The notes under the pieces: generated by a model
What the model saw: only the letters and a program-made list of their open reading frames with translations
Told to the model about the DNA's origin: nothing
Database searches by the model: none
Assembly: GCA_021234155.1 (NCBI GenBank)
Contig: JAJEKV010000052.1
Location: forward strand, 3,342,254 to 3,406,253
DNA from: Isoetes taiwanensis
Taxonomy: Eukaryota > Streptophyta > Lycopodiopsida > Isoetales > Isoetaceae
Direction: 5' to 3'
DNA: 64,000 nt
Translations under genes and position numbers: made by a program
Shown here: positions 34,991 to 46,740 of the stretch, one piece after another
Numbering within the stretch: the first letter of the stretch is position 1
Layout of the letters: the number at the start of each line of letters is the position of its first letter

Positions 34991-35939
34991 GATGAACAGA
35001 TTAAAGGGTTTTTTTTTTTTTTGTTTTTTCGATTATGCGGTTTTACTGTTCCGCGTACGCGAAAAAACTTTCGCGTACGCAAAATAAAAGGCTTTGCGTA
35101 CGCGAAATTTTTTTTCCCGGCCGGCGACTAAAAAATATGTAAAATACGTATTTTTCACAAAAATACATATTTTTTAACTTTATACGTCAGGAATTTAGAT
35201 TTCGTACGTACAGAACCTGACAGCAAGACCGCCATGGTCTCTGCGTCCGATGTAAATTACATTCTACCTATTCAATTTATTAATAAAAATTCTTTACAAC
35301 TTTGGTTTCAATATGTAATGAATTCCTTTGTTTGAGTTGTATTGTTCTTGTTCTCGACTCGCTATCCGAGAAAACTAGGAGAAAGCTTGGACCCACACTA
35401 AGAGACAAATATTCGAATTATGGACAATTTTCGAGTCGGAGTAATTTTCCCATCTCCTTTTTGTGTAAAATAACAGGGTTCCGAAAAAAAGTGGGAATGG
35501 AATGAGACCCACTTTAATTAAATACGACTTTTAGTAAATATGGTAGATAATTCATAGATAGAGAAGAACAACTGAAGGACATGCATGTAGAAGCTTGCTT
35601 GGATGCATTATTAATAGAGACCACAGAATGACAGGTAAAGAAACTGTGAGGTGAATACATAACAACCGAACGATAATGAAAGTAATTTTGGTTAGTGAAT
35701 ATGTAGCATAATAACAGGGGTTTTTTTTGTGTTTTTGTACGCTTTTCACAAAGGTTTTCCTAAGATTTCATGGCGTATTCGAATGGATGTACTAATGCGT
35801 ACATCTAGAGTGCACCATTTCTTAGTCGTTGATTTAGCTTTTTTTTTTTTCAATGGGCATTCTTGCAAAAAATTAATGTTCTTGTGATCAGAGTGGAAAC
35901 AGATTTGGAGTGGCAGAGATTTGGAGTGGCAGAGGATGA
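34991..35939. other. Spacer with CGCGTACGCGAAA words, left of the transposon insertion
   Basis: About 35000-35210 repeats the GCGTACGCGAAA words of 32.5-32.9 kb. 35340-35380 has a decayed TCTCGACTCG..ATCCGAGAAA palindrome. The remainder is low-complexity with T runs. It ends at the target site TGCG (35940-35943). Confidence 0.4.
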
Positions 35940-36184
35940 TGCGGGGTGTAAATATGGTAATGCTACCCAAAAAAACGCGAAAGCACTTAGCACCTAAAGC
36001 ACTTCCAAGCACTTAGCAACCCGTAGTTATACCTCCCACAATCTCGACCTCGGTTCCCGCGCGCACCTAGCTTCCAGGCACCTTCCTTTTTTTTTTATCC
36101 CAATTTGTGTTTCTTTTGCTCTGTTTTTCTCCCGCTCACATCATAGATCAATTATCCGGAACTTACATTCGTGAATCGATTACA

Positions 36185-37830
36185 ATGGTAGAGGAGGCAG
36201 TTACAGCTGATGATTTCGAAAGGATACACGGCCTTTCAAACCATGGTTTGCAGCCTCAGAGCTGATTCAATTGGTCGGCAAATAATGTTACACAAGAACG
36301 GTGGGGAATCGGTTTGGCAAGAACCCCTCAATTCCAAGTCGAAGGTCGGCACTAAAGTTCTTTGCTATTCACCACATCCGAAGGCCAAATTGGACCGGTT
36401 TGTTAAGGATTCTTTATCCGGATGGGGTTTCAAACAATGAAGTTAGGGAAGCAATTTGCCCTTGCATTTGCTTGGGAAAATTGCCAAGAAGGTCTTGAAG
36501 ATCACGAAGGCCATCAAATCAATTGGGCTGCATATGGTGCAATGTGTTATGGTTTCTGAGCATAGCAGGCGAGAGTTCGTGGTTTTAAAGAGAAACAAGA
36601 AATTGATTCAAAGCCTGGGTTTGGAGCAAAAGAGGTAGCAAGTAGTAAACTTGATCGGACAAACTTGAAACTGAATCTGCAGATAGTGACAGAGAATCTG
36701 GAAAAACTTATGATCAAGAAAACTCAGATGCAAAAAGAAATGCAGGATATAGTTGTTAGCCTGGCAGCTGAAGAAAAGTCAAATGACAAAATTTTTAAAA
36801 GGCTAACCTAAAAAAAGACACAAAGATGGAACAATTGAAATCACTGCTTGTTGAAAAGAGGGGCCTGTTCATGACACAGGAAGTAGAACATGAAATAAAG
36901 GAGTTGGAGAGAAAGTTAATGTTTGAGGAGTATGCTGCAGAGTCCATGGAGTCATTATGCAGACCTGGAGATCCAGATCTGATTTTGAAGAAGGGAAATT
37001 TGGAGGCAGAATTAATTCAACTGGATGGTGACATCAAGGCAGCCAAGGAATATGCAAAAAACCTTGACAGTCTAGGAGACATCACGAATTCAACTTTCTG
37101 CATCAACACCATCAAGAGAAATCTTCCAGGTTTTTTACAAAATTTTTGTAATGCTTGTGGTTTGGGATTTCCTGATAAGTACAAGCTTTCTTTAATTCTT
37201 GATTGCTCACATGAATATCATGTGATGTGTGCTGCCTTGTTAAAGGAAGGCAAATGTTTGAAATGTGAATGTCTAGTTCCTGAAGACCTTTATGTTGAGC
37301 TTGGCTTGAGCATTCCTGTTGCAGTTGAGCAGGTTGCTTCCTTTGATCCTAGATTAAGTTTCAGGAAATCAGATTTGGGATCAAATACAGGTCGGGCAAT
37401 TGAAGATGTAGTAGATGTGCAATCTGACCAATTGAAGTCCCCTTCTACTAGCACGAAGAGAAGAAGGTTGAGACATGTCAGGGATGATTCTGATATTGAA
37501 ACAGAGAATTTTCTGGGACAGGTGACCCCAATGCAGTTAAGAATTGGCAGTAAAATTCAGGAAGAAACAAAGGCTGCTTCAGATGAGGAGATTGAGTATG
37601 TCTTAGACACTCCAACCAGGAAGAAGCAGAAGCAAGATCAAGAAGAAAAAGCTGATGTGGTTGTGAAGAAGACAGGGAAGGAAAAGAAGACATTGAATAA
37701 AGAAGAGACTAGCAAAAAGAAAGGAGGTGGCAAGGCCAAAGCAGCTGTTCAGACCAAAGCCAAGGTTACTAGAAAGTATCCTTTGAGAGGGAGAGGTCAA
37801 AAGAATGATGGGAATGATGTAGGAACTTGA
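36185..37830 (+). CDS. RING-H2 finger protein carried by the transposon
   Basis: The clear ORF starts at ATG 36826 and runs 334 codons to TGA 37828-37830. Residues 1-90 are coiled coil (HEIKELERKLMFEEYAAES). The RING-H2 finger is at 108-147 with Cys108, Cys111, Cys127, His129, His132, Cys135, Cys144 and Cys147 (C-x2-C-x15-C-x-H-x2-H-x2-C-x8-C-x2-C), an exact fit to the E3 ubiquitin-ligase type finger. The C-terminal half is disordered, Lys-rich, with KRRRLRHVRDDSD and KKGGGKAKA, so nuclear targeting is likely. Upstream, ATG 36185 (MVEEAVTADDFERIHG) and coiled-coil sequence to 36815 (QKEMQDIVVSLAAEEKS) appear to be the broken N-terminal part in three frames. It may ubiquitinate host or transposon proteins; that is inference. 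Confidence 0.7.
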
Positions 37831-38286
37831 GAACTTGCAAGGCAATGAAGAAGAGGTTGAGAAGGATGTCATGGACAACATAAACTCAACCCTTGTCGAT
37901 ATTGCGGGTGCAAGGTTTGAAAGTTCAAAAGAAGTTCATGAAGAGCGACCAATAAAAGAACCCGCACCAAATGTACAAGCCGCAAAGACTATCCAGACAA
38001 GATAAAGGTACAAAACTTGCAGCAATGATTGGATCCATGATGGGGAATAACAACATCCCCTTGAGCAGAATAATTCATTCCTTGATTGTTTAATTTGAAT
38101 TCTTAAATTATTGTATTCATTATTTGAGTTGTCTTCTGTAATCTTTAGGGAGTGACCAAGTAGTCCAAAGTGATGAGGACTTAAATGTATCCCAATTAAC
38201 TTCGTGTCTTGTGCTTTTTAATTTAATCTCAATATTTGTACTTGAATTTGGGTGTGTATTCACTTGATTAATGTTGTGAATGTTAG

Positions 38287-38912
38287 GTCCCCTTTCAAGT
38301 ACAAAGTGTAAATGTAGCTTCAAGTTCCACTGCACTGCCAATTGTTATTAAGCAAAAGAGATTGCTGATTCTAGATCTTAATGGCGTTCTCGTGAAGACC
38401 TTTAGAAGAAGCAATCAATTGAGGGATGATCTTAAAAAGATAAACCCTCAATTATTAAAATCATCAACAACTAACAAAGTAGTTGTATTCAAGGTCGAGT
38501 ACATGCTTTCTTTGCAGAAGCATCTTACCGGGTATGACTTAGCCATTTGGTCCTCTATGAACAGATTTAATGTTCATGAGGTGCTTGATGTCCTATGTCC
38601 CGCTAAGAAAGACAAATTCATATTCATTTGGGACCGAGTTTACGTGATGAGATGCCTTTCAAGTATCCTTTGGAGTCTTCTAATCCTATTTTTATGAAGC
38701 CACTCCATAAGGTATATGCGACTTTCAAAGGTATGGCGTAAAATGTAATTATTGCAGATGATGAGGTTTACAAGACATTTGTCCCCACCATTTACTTCCA
38801 TCATGGTGCCTACTTTCACCTGTCGATAACCGACAAAATTCGGATGTTTATTTGCTTCCAATACTTAGACAGTGTCACATGTGAAGATACTTTTAGTTGC
38901 ATTCAAGAATAA
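38287..38912 (+). pseudogene. FCP1/NIF-like phosphatase remnant carried by the transposon
   Basis: After an acceptor-like TGTTAG (38286) the frame reads KQKRLLILDLNGVLVKTFRR, then VEYMLSLQKHLTGYDLAIWS, SMNRFNVHEVLDVLCPAKKD and KFIFIWDR. The continuation in another frame gives PIFMKPLHKVYATFKGMA-stop-NVIIADDEVYKTF. This matches the FCP1-homology fold: LDLNG-L-V (DxDG-type nucleophile motif in its plant DLNG variant), the WSS/T block, WD, KPL.KV and the +++DDE.YK block. Such proteins are HAD-type Ser phosphatases. One frameshift near 38650 and one in-frame stop near 38740 are seen. The DLNG form replaces the second Asp by Asn, so catalysis is doubtful even if intact. Confidence 0.65.
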
Positions 38913-39876
38913 CACTAGAGCAGAATGTTATACAAGGATTTCCCCGGGTGTTCTTGAAGAATTATTCCAGTAGACATTGGAGCAGATAAGAAGCTGGCCG
39001 GGTCAAAGCATACCGCAAGGGGCGATTCGATTGGTTAGTTGATGCACATCGAAATGTCTTGGTCAAGGCACCGGTTGGTTCATCTACGAAGTTTTAGATT
39101 CCCGATCCCGGTATAAACTTTGTAAATTGCCTCAATTTTGTGTTACACGAGGCATGTAACTATGTGAGTGCAGATTTGCCTCCATTTTGTCACGAGATAC
39201 TATGAGAGTGCGCAGATTTGCCTCCATTTTGTAACTACACAAGAATTTTGTACCATCTTGCAATGTAATATATCTTCATTCTCTTTCATTATGTGTTCTC
39301 ATTATGTATTTTCTTGAAATTGCAAAGTTAATCGGCAGATGTTATGCTTTCCCAATTCAAGAAAAAATAGTTTAGACTATAAGACTCCTTACTGACCACA
39401 ACCCAAACCTTTTGCAAATGATTTTAATCTTGGCGGGAACTCAAAGGAGTTGAGAAGATGTGGATTGAATTTGACTGAAGTATTGCATCAGACCTTGTTC
39501 ATATTGATGACACCGACCAGGTCAAAATTTGGTCAATGTCCCCGGTCAAGTCAATTTTTGCGACATGTTAGTCTTTGGGAATTTTGGACTCTGAATAAAA
39601 GCAAGATATGTAGAACTAATTTGAAAAGTAATCCAATGCTGAAGAACAAATGTGAATAGTAATCAAATGTTGTGGTGCACTGATAATTGAAAAAAAGAGA
39701 AATTTTTCACATTAATTTAATACAATAGCCTCTGTGCCTCGAATTTAAAAGAGTTCTGAGCCTGCAAAATTACAAAATTGGAGCAAAATTACAAAAAGGA
39801 TGAAGATGGATGGCCTACTCAAAATTGGTAGGTGTCTAAGTACTTGAAGTCTTCACAGTAAATCGCCGGATTATAG
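38913..39876. other. Transposon interior without genes; contains direct repeat copy 1
   Basis: No coding signal. 39345-39545 (CTTTCCCAATTCAAGA ... GGTCAATGTCCCC) recurs in direct orientation at 43015-43215 with about 85% similarity by eye. Two copies of TTTGCCTCCATTTTGT occur near 39177 and 39223. Confidence 0.5.
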
Positions 39877-40900
39877 TCACCGCTTATCGATTCCACCATT
39901 CAACACCGCCAATGAGGTACTCGGATTGCGTGTTGCCATATTTAGCGTAATCAAATTACCATAAGCATCCGCCTCGACCTCTATGATAGTAATAGCATTC
40001 TCTCGAATGATCAAACCGGCGTAAGTCATGAGAGGGTTGTTCCTTTCTATGAAGTAGTACAAAGACCGCTTAACCGTAAGTTGCTTGACAAAATTCAACC
40101 GCCCCATTTTTCTCCTTCTCCGCACAACTTCCCTTTAAATTGTACCGCTCTTATCACTTTCCTTCAAGACATGATCTATATCCGCTAGAAGATTCTCAAA
40201 AGTCTTTTTCCTTTGCCTTTACTAGTTCCTCAAGAACTAGCAAACTGACTCCACTTCTAGATTTCTTGAGCCGTGCAAACGACCTTGCCTCTCGCAAAGT
40301 CACAACCTTTGGTCCAAAGTTTTTTTGCAGCTTTCTAGGTATTGTTTGAAAAGCCTAGCGGTAGGGAGGCCACGCCTTTTTAAGGGAATCCAATTCACGA
40401 GCAAATGTAGCATTTGTCTTGATCACATACCTCTACTGTGGGGACCCCCTCGTACCACGAACTCCTCGATCATCGAGAATCCGGCAACACACCATCCGGG
40501 CCCGGGTTGGTTAAATTATCCCAAGGAGGAGGGTAAAAGGAGAAATAAGCCATTTTTCTTGACAAAAGCGACTCTGTGAGATGGATCCAAGCGGAGAGAC
40601 CGTAGATCAACATGAGATGAGCTGGCTTCTAGGTTAAAAGAATTCGAATGCATTTTCGGGTTTAAAGAATTTGCCATTAAGACCGGGCGAATGGGTGAGG
40701 AGAAAACAACAAAGGGCAATTGAAACAGAGAATTCTCACTTTGAAGAATTTCTGTCAACTTCGCCAACAATTCTTGTTCAAATCTCCTCCAATCCCTTCA
40801 CCAACCTCCCAAAGATCGAATTCAGTGAATTAACCTCCCAAAGACAGTCAAATTTTGAAGACTCTACCTCCGAGAAAAGCCTCAGAATAAAGTAGTGTCG
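39877..40900 (-). pseudogene. Unidentified minus-strand ORF pieces inside the transposon
   Basis: Minus-strand protein-like pieces: LAKLTEILQSENSLFQLPFV (from about 40768), RRGLPTARLFKQYLESCKKT, RQRKKTFENLLADIDHVLKE and RRRKMGRLNFVKQLTVKRSL, then AGLIIRENAITIIEVEADAY to the stop at 39877. They are separated by stops or shifts. They could be one cargo gene or an extra domain of the transposon's own gene set. No family recognised. Confidence 0.4.
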
Positions 40901-41270
40901 TAAGTGCTTTAAGTGCTTTAAGTGTTTGTGGCGCAGAATCCGTAACATGCTAAAGACAACTAAAAAAAAGGGAAAATACCTTTTGATCCTGCAGTTTGCA
41001 TCCATTACACTTCATCCATTACCTTCTATGAGGTAGTTGGAAGGCTACTCATGATCTGCTGGCAGAAAAACCTCCCAGAAAAACCTGTAACAGTAAGTGC
41101 TGTAAGTGCTTTAAGTGCTGTGGCAGCACTTATCAGAACATGCCTAAAAACAACTAAAAAAAGGGGAAAATACCTTGTGATCCTGCAGTTTGCATCCATT
41201 ATACTTCATCCATTACCTTCTATGAGGTAGGTAGTTGGAAGGCTACTCATGATTTGTTGGCAAGTGTCTT
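40895..41270 (-). repeat. Internal duplication of the transposase-like terminal exon
   Basis: The block encoding QIMSSLPTT plus its downstream AAGTGCTTTAAGTGCT run is present twice in direct order (about 40895-41090 and 41091-41270), each with a GGTATTTTCCC splice-donor-like sequence. The AAGTGCTTTAAGTGCT words also occur at about 41930 and in both subterminal regions of the transposon. Confidence 0.6.
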
Positions 41271-44200
41271 CATCCATGGTATACATGTTAGAGTCATCTT
41301 CATCCAGATACATGTCAAACTTTGACAGTCTTACAAGATGGCTATAAACACTAGCCTCAGGTTTGTCCTCCATCAGCTCAAAATTTAGACTACCTGGAAT
41401 TTGTTTGTAATAAAGTCCCGAGACAATAACTTCTTCTACCCCAAACACATTCCCCCATCCATCCTTATAATTTTCTAGCAAAGTATTCTTTGCTTCAGTG
41501 CACCTAAGCACATAAAAATCTACCCCTTCTTCATTACCTTCTTCAGCATTTACAGCAAAATTATCCCCCACTTCTATCATGGAACTCATTACATCATCTT
41601 CATCCTCTTCTTCTTCCTCAATATCAAACTCGGCCTCTTCTTCATTTTCAATGTTGTCACCTGTATTCCTAGGTTCCTTTAACCTCAACTCACTGTTCTC
41701 CCAATCACCAATTCGACTCACATACACACATTTATCCCACTTGAATTGAATGCAATAGTTGCAAAAGCATGACAATGGTCTATAAGCTACCTTCAAAGAG
41801 TTTTCCTTGTCACATGGCCTCGATGCGTTGAATCTTTGTTGTTCCCTTCAAGGTATGGCATTCAATTCTTTTCAGACTGTCAATGTTTGAAGACTCCACC
41901 TCCCGGAATAACCTCGTAACATCAAGTCTTTGTAAGTGCTTTAAGTCTTTGAAGCGCCAGACCAGCACTATCTAAAAACAACAAAAAAAAAGGAATAATA
42001 CCTTTTGATATCATTATCAGATGGATGATTTTGAAAGTACAATTGGAGAAAATTAACAACCTCATGTGCACACTGCAGTTTGCATCCATTGTACTTCATT
42101 TGCTCTTGAGTTAGTACCCTCTTTATAACCGCACAAAGCACCATCATGCTCACCTTTGCCATGTGAGCTAGCAAAAAATTCCATAGGAGATCCTTACCCT
42201 TTCTCCCATAAAATCTACCAAGAAAATGGAATGGTCTTGAAGACTTGAACTGAAGAAACGACCATCACTCCAAAATACATGTTTCTTATATTCAACTCCA
42301 ATACTTTGCAACCAATCAGCATGCATTTGTAGACAATGTTGGACAAATTACGTGTCATGTGTTTTGTCATCACTAATATAGAAATGAGTCTCCTTCACAA
42401 TACCTTTGAGAGTTTGTTTTTCTTCTCCCTTGGCCGAAGTCCTTGTTCTTCTTGTTCAAGCTCTCTTCCTCTCTCTTCCTTCTTTCTTCTTCTTCTTCTT
42501 TCTTCATCCTCCCTGTAAGTAATATGCACTAGAATTGACACTGATCAAGATGCCAATGATGAGGATTGAGCTTCTGTTGGATCTTAAATCCGTAATTTTT
42601 TGCAAAAGTCTATGACGTAAAACAATAGTATCATCCGGTATGGTTGCCAAGCATTTCTTGAATTCCTTAGCTTGCCAATCAGCTTTATAATTATGTGGAA
42701 CAAAAGATTTCATAGTCTTTTTGCATGCTCATTAAATTCAAAGCCTTTGCCGCCTTGTAGGCCAATCTAGTAACCTTTGGGTGTTTCTTAGATAGCTTTG
42801 GCAAGATTCTTTCTTTGGACTTTTTTTGTCGGGTTCAATGTCAAATGATTAGCTCAACTCCTAAAAAGTAATATGCTTGAATTTGATAGTTAGTACCTTT
42901 TCAAATACTTTCCATTGGACATTGATAGACTTTTGCTTGTTCCTCTCTTTTAGGACATGTTGGCAACCTGCAATACAAAAACAATAATGGCAGATGTATC
43001 AGTTACAGTAACTGGTAACTTTCCCAATTCAAGAGAAAACAGTCTAGACTCTAAGACTCCTTACAGCCAGAACCTAATGGTTTTGCAAATGATTTTAATC
43101 TTGGCATGAACTCAAAGGGGCTGAGAATATGTGGATTCAGTCCGGACTGAAGTCTTGCATCAGAGCTTGTTGAAAATGATCACACTGACAGGGTCAAGAA
43201 TTGGTCAATGTCCCCCAAAGGCGTAATCCAAGATTTTGCACATCACTCTAATAGGATAATTTTGGAATTCTATCACCTAGATTAGACTCTGACAACTTTG
43301 TAGAATACCTGCAAACCTTAGTGCTTCAAATAAAAGCAAGGCACAATGTGATTTAGTTACAGACTTAGTTATTTCAAGGTAGCAGACTTTGAAATTTCAG
43401 AGAACATAAATCTGCAGGCATGAACACTCAATCTTTTCCTGTGTTTGAGTGAAGCTGAGCATTCCTATCAAGCAGGGACACTCACATACAACCTGGACAA
43501 GATAACTCTGTTGAGGAAAAGATGAGCAAGACTATCTGACAGGAAACAGGTTTAGATTAGATACTACTTTAAAGTAATGTACAAGCAAAAGGAAACCATA
43601 CTTACTTCTTTAACCCACACTTTGTACAAGTCTGCATCAAACACACGTGCTTATGCCACTCTTCACTCTCATCCTTTTGGCACACCACCATTCTCCAATA
43701 ATCACTAGTTGATTTAATGGTGTTCTCCTTGGCCATACAGATCTGACCTGGGCCACAAACTTTGCACTTACATTTACATCCCTTAGAACACCATGAGGAT
43801 CTGTCCTCATATTATTGATGGCCCGCCTTACAAATTCTAAATGCAAATGGTATTGGCAAAGAATGGTCTCTCTTTCTTTTAATTTTCTAATGTAGCTTGG
43901 TTTCTCGAAAGCTTTGTTGGGACATCTTCATATCCGGATGTTCCTTCTTGAAACCAAGATATAGTTGAACTCGCACAATGAAAAAATTTAGTTACTTTCT
44001 AAACAAAAAGAAAGAAAGAAAGCATTCAAAATGTATGGTCGAAACTATACCCGTGTCATCTCTAGCGCGATGAATAGGATGATCAATTTTCTCACCTTTA
44101 TCATTCAAATGCTTCCTCACATGCTTCTTATAAGGTGATACTCGGTATTTTCATCCCAATACTTCCGACGTGGCTATTTCTTCATTTGTGAAGGCATCTT

Positions 44201-44810
44201 TTCTTCTCTTCCTTCCAAACATTGACCGGGGGCGGCCGGATTCGCAAAAATTTGTCTCTTCTAAATGCCATGGCAACAGTTTTTTCGTGGAATAGATAGA
44301 ACCCTTGAAATTGCAGATTGATTGATCCACGGGCCCCAACAGTCGCCATTTGTAGAGTGCTCTTTTCTTGCTTGCAAAATATCGGGCTTTTTTTCTTTGC
44401 ATTTTTGGGGGCTGCATTGTCTCTCTGGACATTGGAAATCATGGTATGCATTACAGCCAGGTTCTTGGGATCCGGTAATTCTCCTTGCAATGGTAATGTG
44501 TATTTTTCTTCAAAAGTCTTTGAAGAATTCTCCCTTTGTCTAAATCCTCCAAACATTCCTCACAATGTGATTAAAAGAGTCGGGTTAGCTCTTTTGACAG
44601 CTCTTGCAACCTTCTATCGAGAAAATGTTTTCTCTTCTTCTCATTTGGTGCAATGTTTTCTTTTTCCTTTAGTTTCAATCTCTTTCTGGATTCTTTCTTC
44701 CTCTTGACTTCAAAATCCAGATAAATTCTCCTTTCCTGATCAGCAATGCTCTCGGAATTAGAATTGGGATTGGCATTCGGATTGAGAATTGCAAGTGAAT
44801 TATCAGCCAT
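41206..44810 (-). pseudogene. DDE-type transposase-like gene of the 9.2-kb transposon
   Basis: Same block order as the gene at 15165-21631. From the 5' side: about 44810-44571 (RKKESRKRLKLKEKENIAPN), 44400-44200 with a possible DNA-binding helix (SAISRVLSIPRKN), Cys-rich block about 43840-43620 (CKCKVCGPGQICMAKEN, LMQTCTKCGLKK), about 42700-42510 (KADWQAKEFKKCLATIPDDT, then IDFCKK and SVSILVHITY), about 42170-42080 (HGKGEHDGALCGYKEG, RVLTQEQMKYNGCKLQCAHE), and the C-terminal domain 41796-41206 (MSSMIEVGDNFAVNAEEGNE, SGLYYKQIPGSLNFELMEDK, CQQIMSSLPTTYL). The core has stops and frameshifts where the first copy reads DFAKNF and SAYW. Probably the former transposase; now inactive unless the breaks are consensus errors. 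Confidence 0.7.
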
Positions 44811-45143
44811 GAGAACAGATCAAAGATTGAAGTGGATTGGAATTGAAGACAGCCAGGAAAATCTCGTTACAGGAAATCTTCGAAAGAATGACAACCAAGA
44901 ATTTCCCTCCAAGAATCCGGCCATCTAGAAATCCCGCCAAACATGAAAATTCATCTCCCAATTCGCGCGGGATCATCCATGTCATCGATCCCTACCTCCA
45001 CGGGATGATCCGTTCTATTTCTGGAGTAATCATCAAACGATGTCGTTGAACGAAAAAGCACTCGAGGGTAAAGCACCTAAAGCACTTACAGCACTTGTCC
45101 GGACAGTGCTTTTTGGGTAGCATTACCATATTTACACCCTGCG

Positions 45144-46550
45144 GCCGGATTTGTGCTACATATTCAAAGGCAACAGTGAACAGTGTTGATATTCTTATTT
45201 ACATGTGAGCAAATTTTAAGTGGTGAAATTGACCTGGAGCTTGGCAACGAGGTCAGCAGGAATATTGAAAGCAAGCTGCCAACGACATCCCTAACTTGTT
45301 CAGCCCCAAAAGTCCCCAGACATTTAATCCGCTCACCATGCACTGCACCGAGCATGTTTTGCCTTTTGTTGGCCTGGAGTTGGGGCCCTATTTTTTTTGT
45401 GCGATGTGCATGTAGGCTTAGTACAAAGTTATTCCATGATTTCATTGAGCCATTAAAGACCCAAAAATGCGCCGGTGATGTTTGAAGGAAGCAGATCAAT
45501 GTTGTAACTCTGGAACTCGAACTCGGCATTTACAAAGCTCGTTTGCGAGAGTAGTAAAAAACAAAGATTTGTTTTAGGGTTGCAAATGACGATGCGGGGA
45601 GCATTTAATCCGTTCACCGCAGACCGAGCTTGTTTTGCCTTGCTGGTCGGAGTTGGGGCCCCTTTTTGATGTGCATGTACGCTTAGTACAAAGTTATTCC
45701 ATGATTTCATTGAGCCAAGTAAAGACCCAAAATGCGCAGGTGATGCGCCAGACGATGCGGAGAGGCTGAAGCTATGTCTGCAAATCTTGGGCACTTTTCT
45801 ATAAGATCAATCCAGGTAGTAAAGTTTGAAACCTAATGGCTTGGAAATAAGAATGCTAGATATTTGATAGTCCGTGCTAGATATTTGATTTCTCCTCAGC
45901 AGCTTATGCAGCCGCCTCAGCAGCCCCTTATGCAGCCCCAAGGAGTGCATTAACGTGATCACATCTGGCTGCAGTAAAAGTCCAAGCATGCAAAATGGAA
46001 AATGAGTCAGTGCCACTTTTCAGCTATGCAGAGATGAACTTGCCTGACTATGGCTACCATAATAACATGATGCTTAACATGATCAATTCTGATGGCCCTT
46101 GGGATGTTGACATGGTCAGATCTATTGAAGACATGGATTCTTCCTTAATCCTTCTTTGAAAAAACAGTACTACGGATCTCTGGAACTCTCACTCTCTTTC
46201 TTCTACCATGGCAAATGCTCAGTTCTGAAAAAGCCTTTCATCTTAGAGTTGATCAAATGATGTTCAGCATGTTAGTTTTTAAACCTAGGGTTCATCAAAA
46301 TTCTTTTGGAAATTTTGTGCACTGGATTGGAAATGGCATGATTTTGAAGCACATGATTTGCCTGGCAAATTGCCGCGAATCGTACAAGCATCATCTAAGT
46401 CTCGTGGCCTCCCTTTCCATTTCCATTGCTGCCTTGTAATCATACCATAATAAGTTTGTAGCTTTTCAACATTCTTATTTGCATGTTGGAAGCATGATTT
46501 TTCATAGAGCCTTTCTATATAATTTCCATGTACCATCTTGCATTATTATC
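45144..46550 (+). other. Right part of unit 1: non-coding with ~280-bp internal duplication
   Basis: Continues unit 1 after the transposon. The block CATTTAATCCG.TCACC to AAAATGCGC.GGTGATG is duplicated (about 45318-45480 and 45600-45745). A short open piece at 46026-46159 (MNLPDYGYHNNMMLNMINSD, VRSIEDMDSSLILL-stop) and another at about 46258-46420 (FKPRVHQNSFGNFV) look like exon scraps of an unidentified gene and recur in unit 2 (56340-56760). Confidence 0.5.
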
Positions 46551-46740
46551 TCTAGCGCCTTGGGAACAGTCTCTCTCTAGCCCTCTCTCTAGCGCCTTGG
46601 GTACAGTCTCTCTATAGCGCCTTAGGAACAGTCTCTCTCTATAGCGCCTTGGGAACAGTCTCTCTCTAGCCCTCTCTCTCACTTTCTCTCTCTAGCCTTC
46701 TTTCCCCCTCGGCCCCCTACCCTTTACCCTTTCTCTCTCT
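46551..46740 (+). repeat. Pyrimidine-rich tandem repeat, unit 1
   Basis: Four to five ~34-bp iterations of AGCGCCTTGGGAACAGTCTC with CTCTCT linkers, grading into CTCTCTAGCC and poly-CT. Present also at 56848-57030. Confidence 0.75.

Larger units (their letters stand above)
35944..45139. mobile_element. Large TIR DNA transposon with gene cargo (9,196 bp)
   Basis: Perfect ~30-bp terminal inverted repeats start GGGTGTAAATATGGTAATGC (35944-35973 and 45110-45139). A 4-bp target duplication TGCG flanks them (35940-35943 and 45140-45143). The paralogous site at 55455-55458 is empty and has one TGCG, which fixes the boundaries independently. Subterminal regions hold AAGTGCTTTAGGTGCTT-type short repeats on both sides. 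Contents: RING-H2 gene (36185-37830, plus), FCP1-like remnant (38287-38912, plus), minus-strand ORF region 39877-40900, and a minus-strand DDE-type transposase-like pseudogene 41206-44810. A 4-bp TSD occurs in several superfamilies (for example Chapaev/CMC and Academ), so class is left open. Confidence 0.92.
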
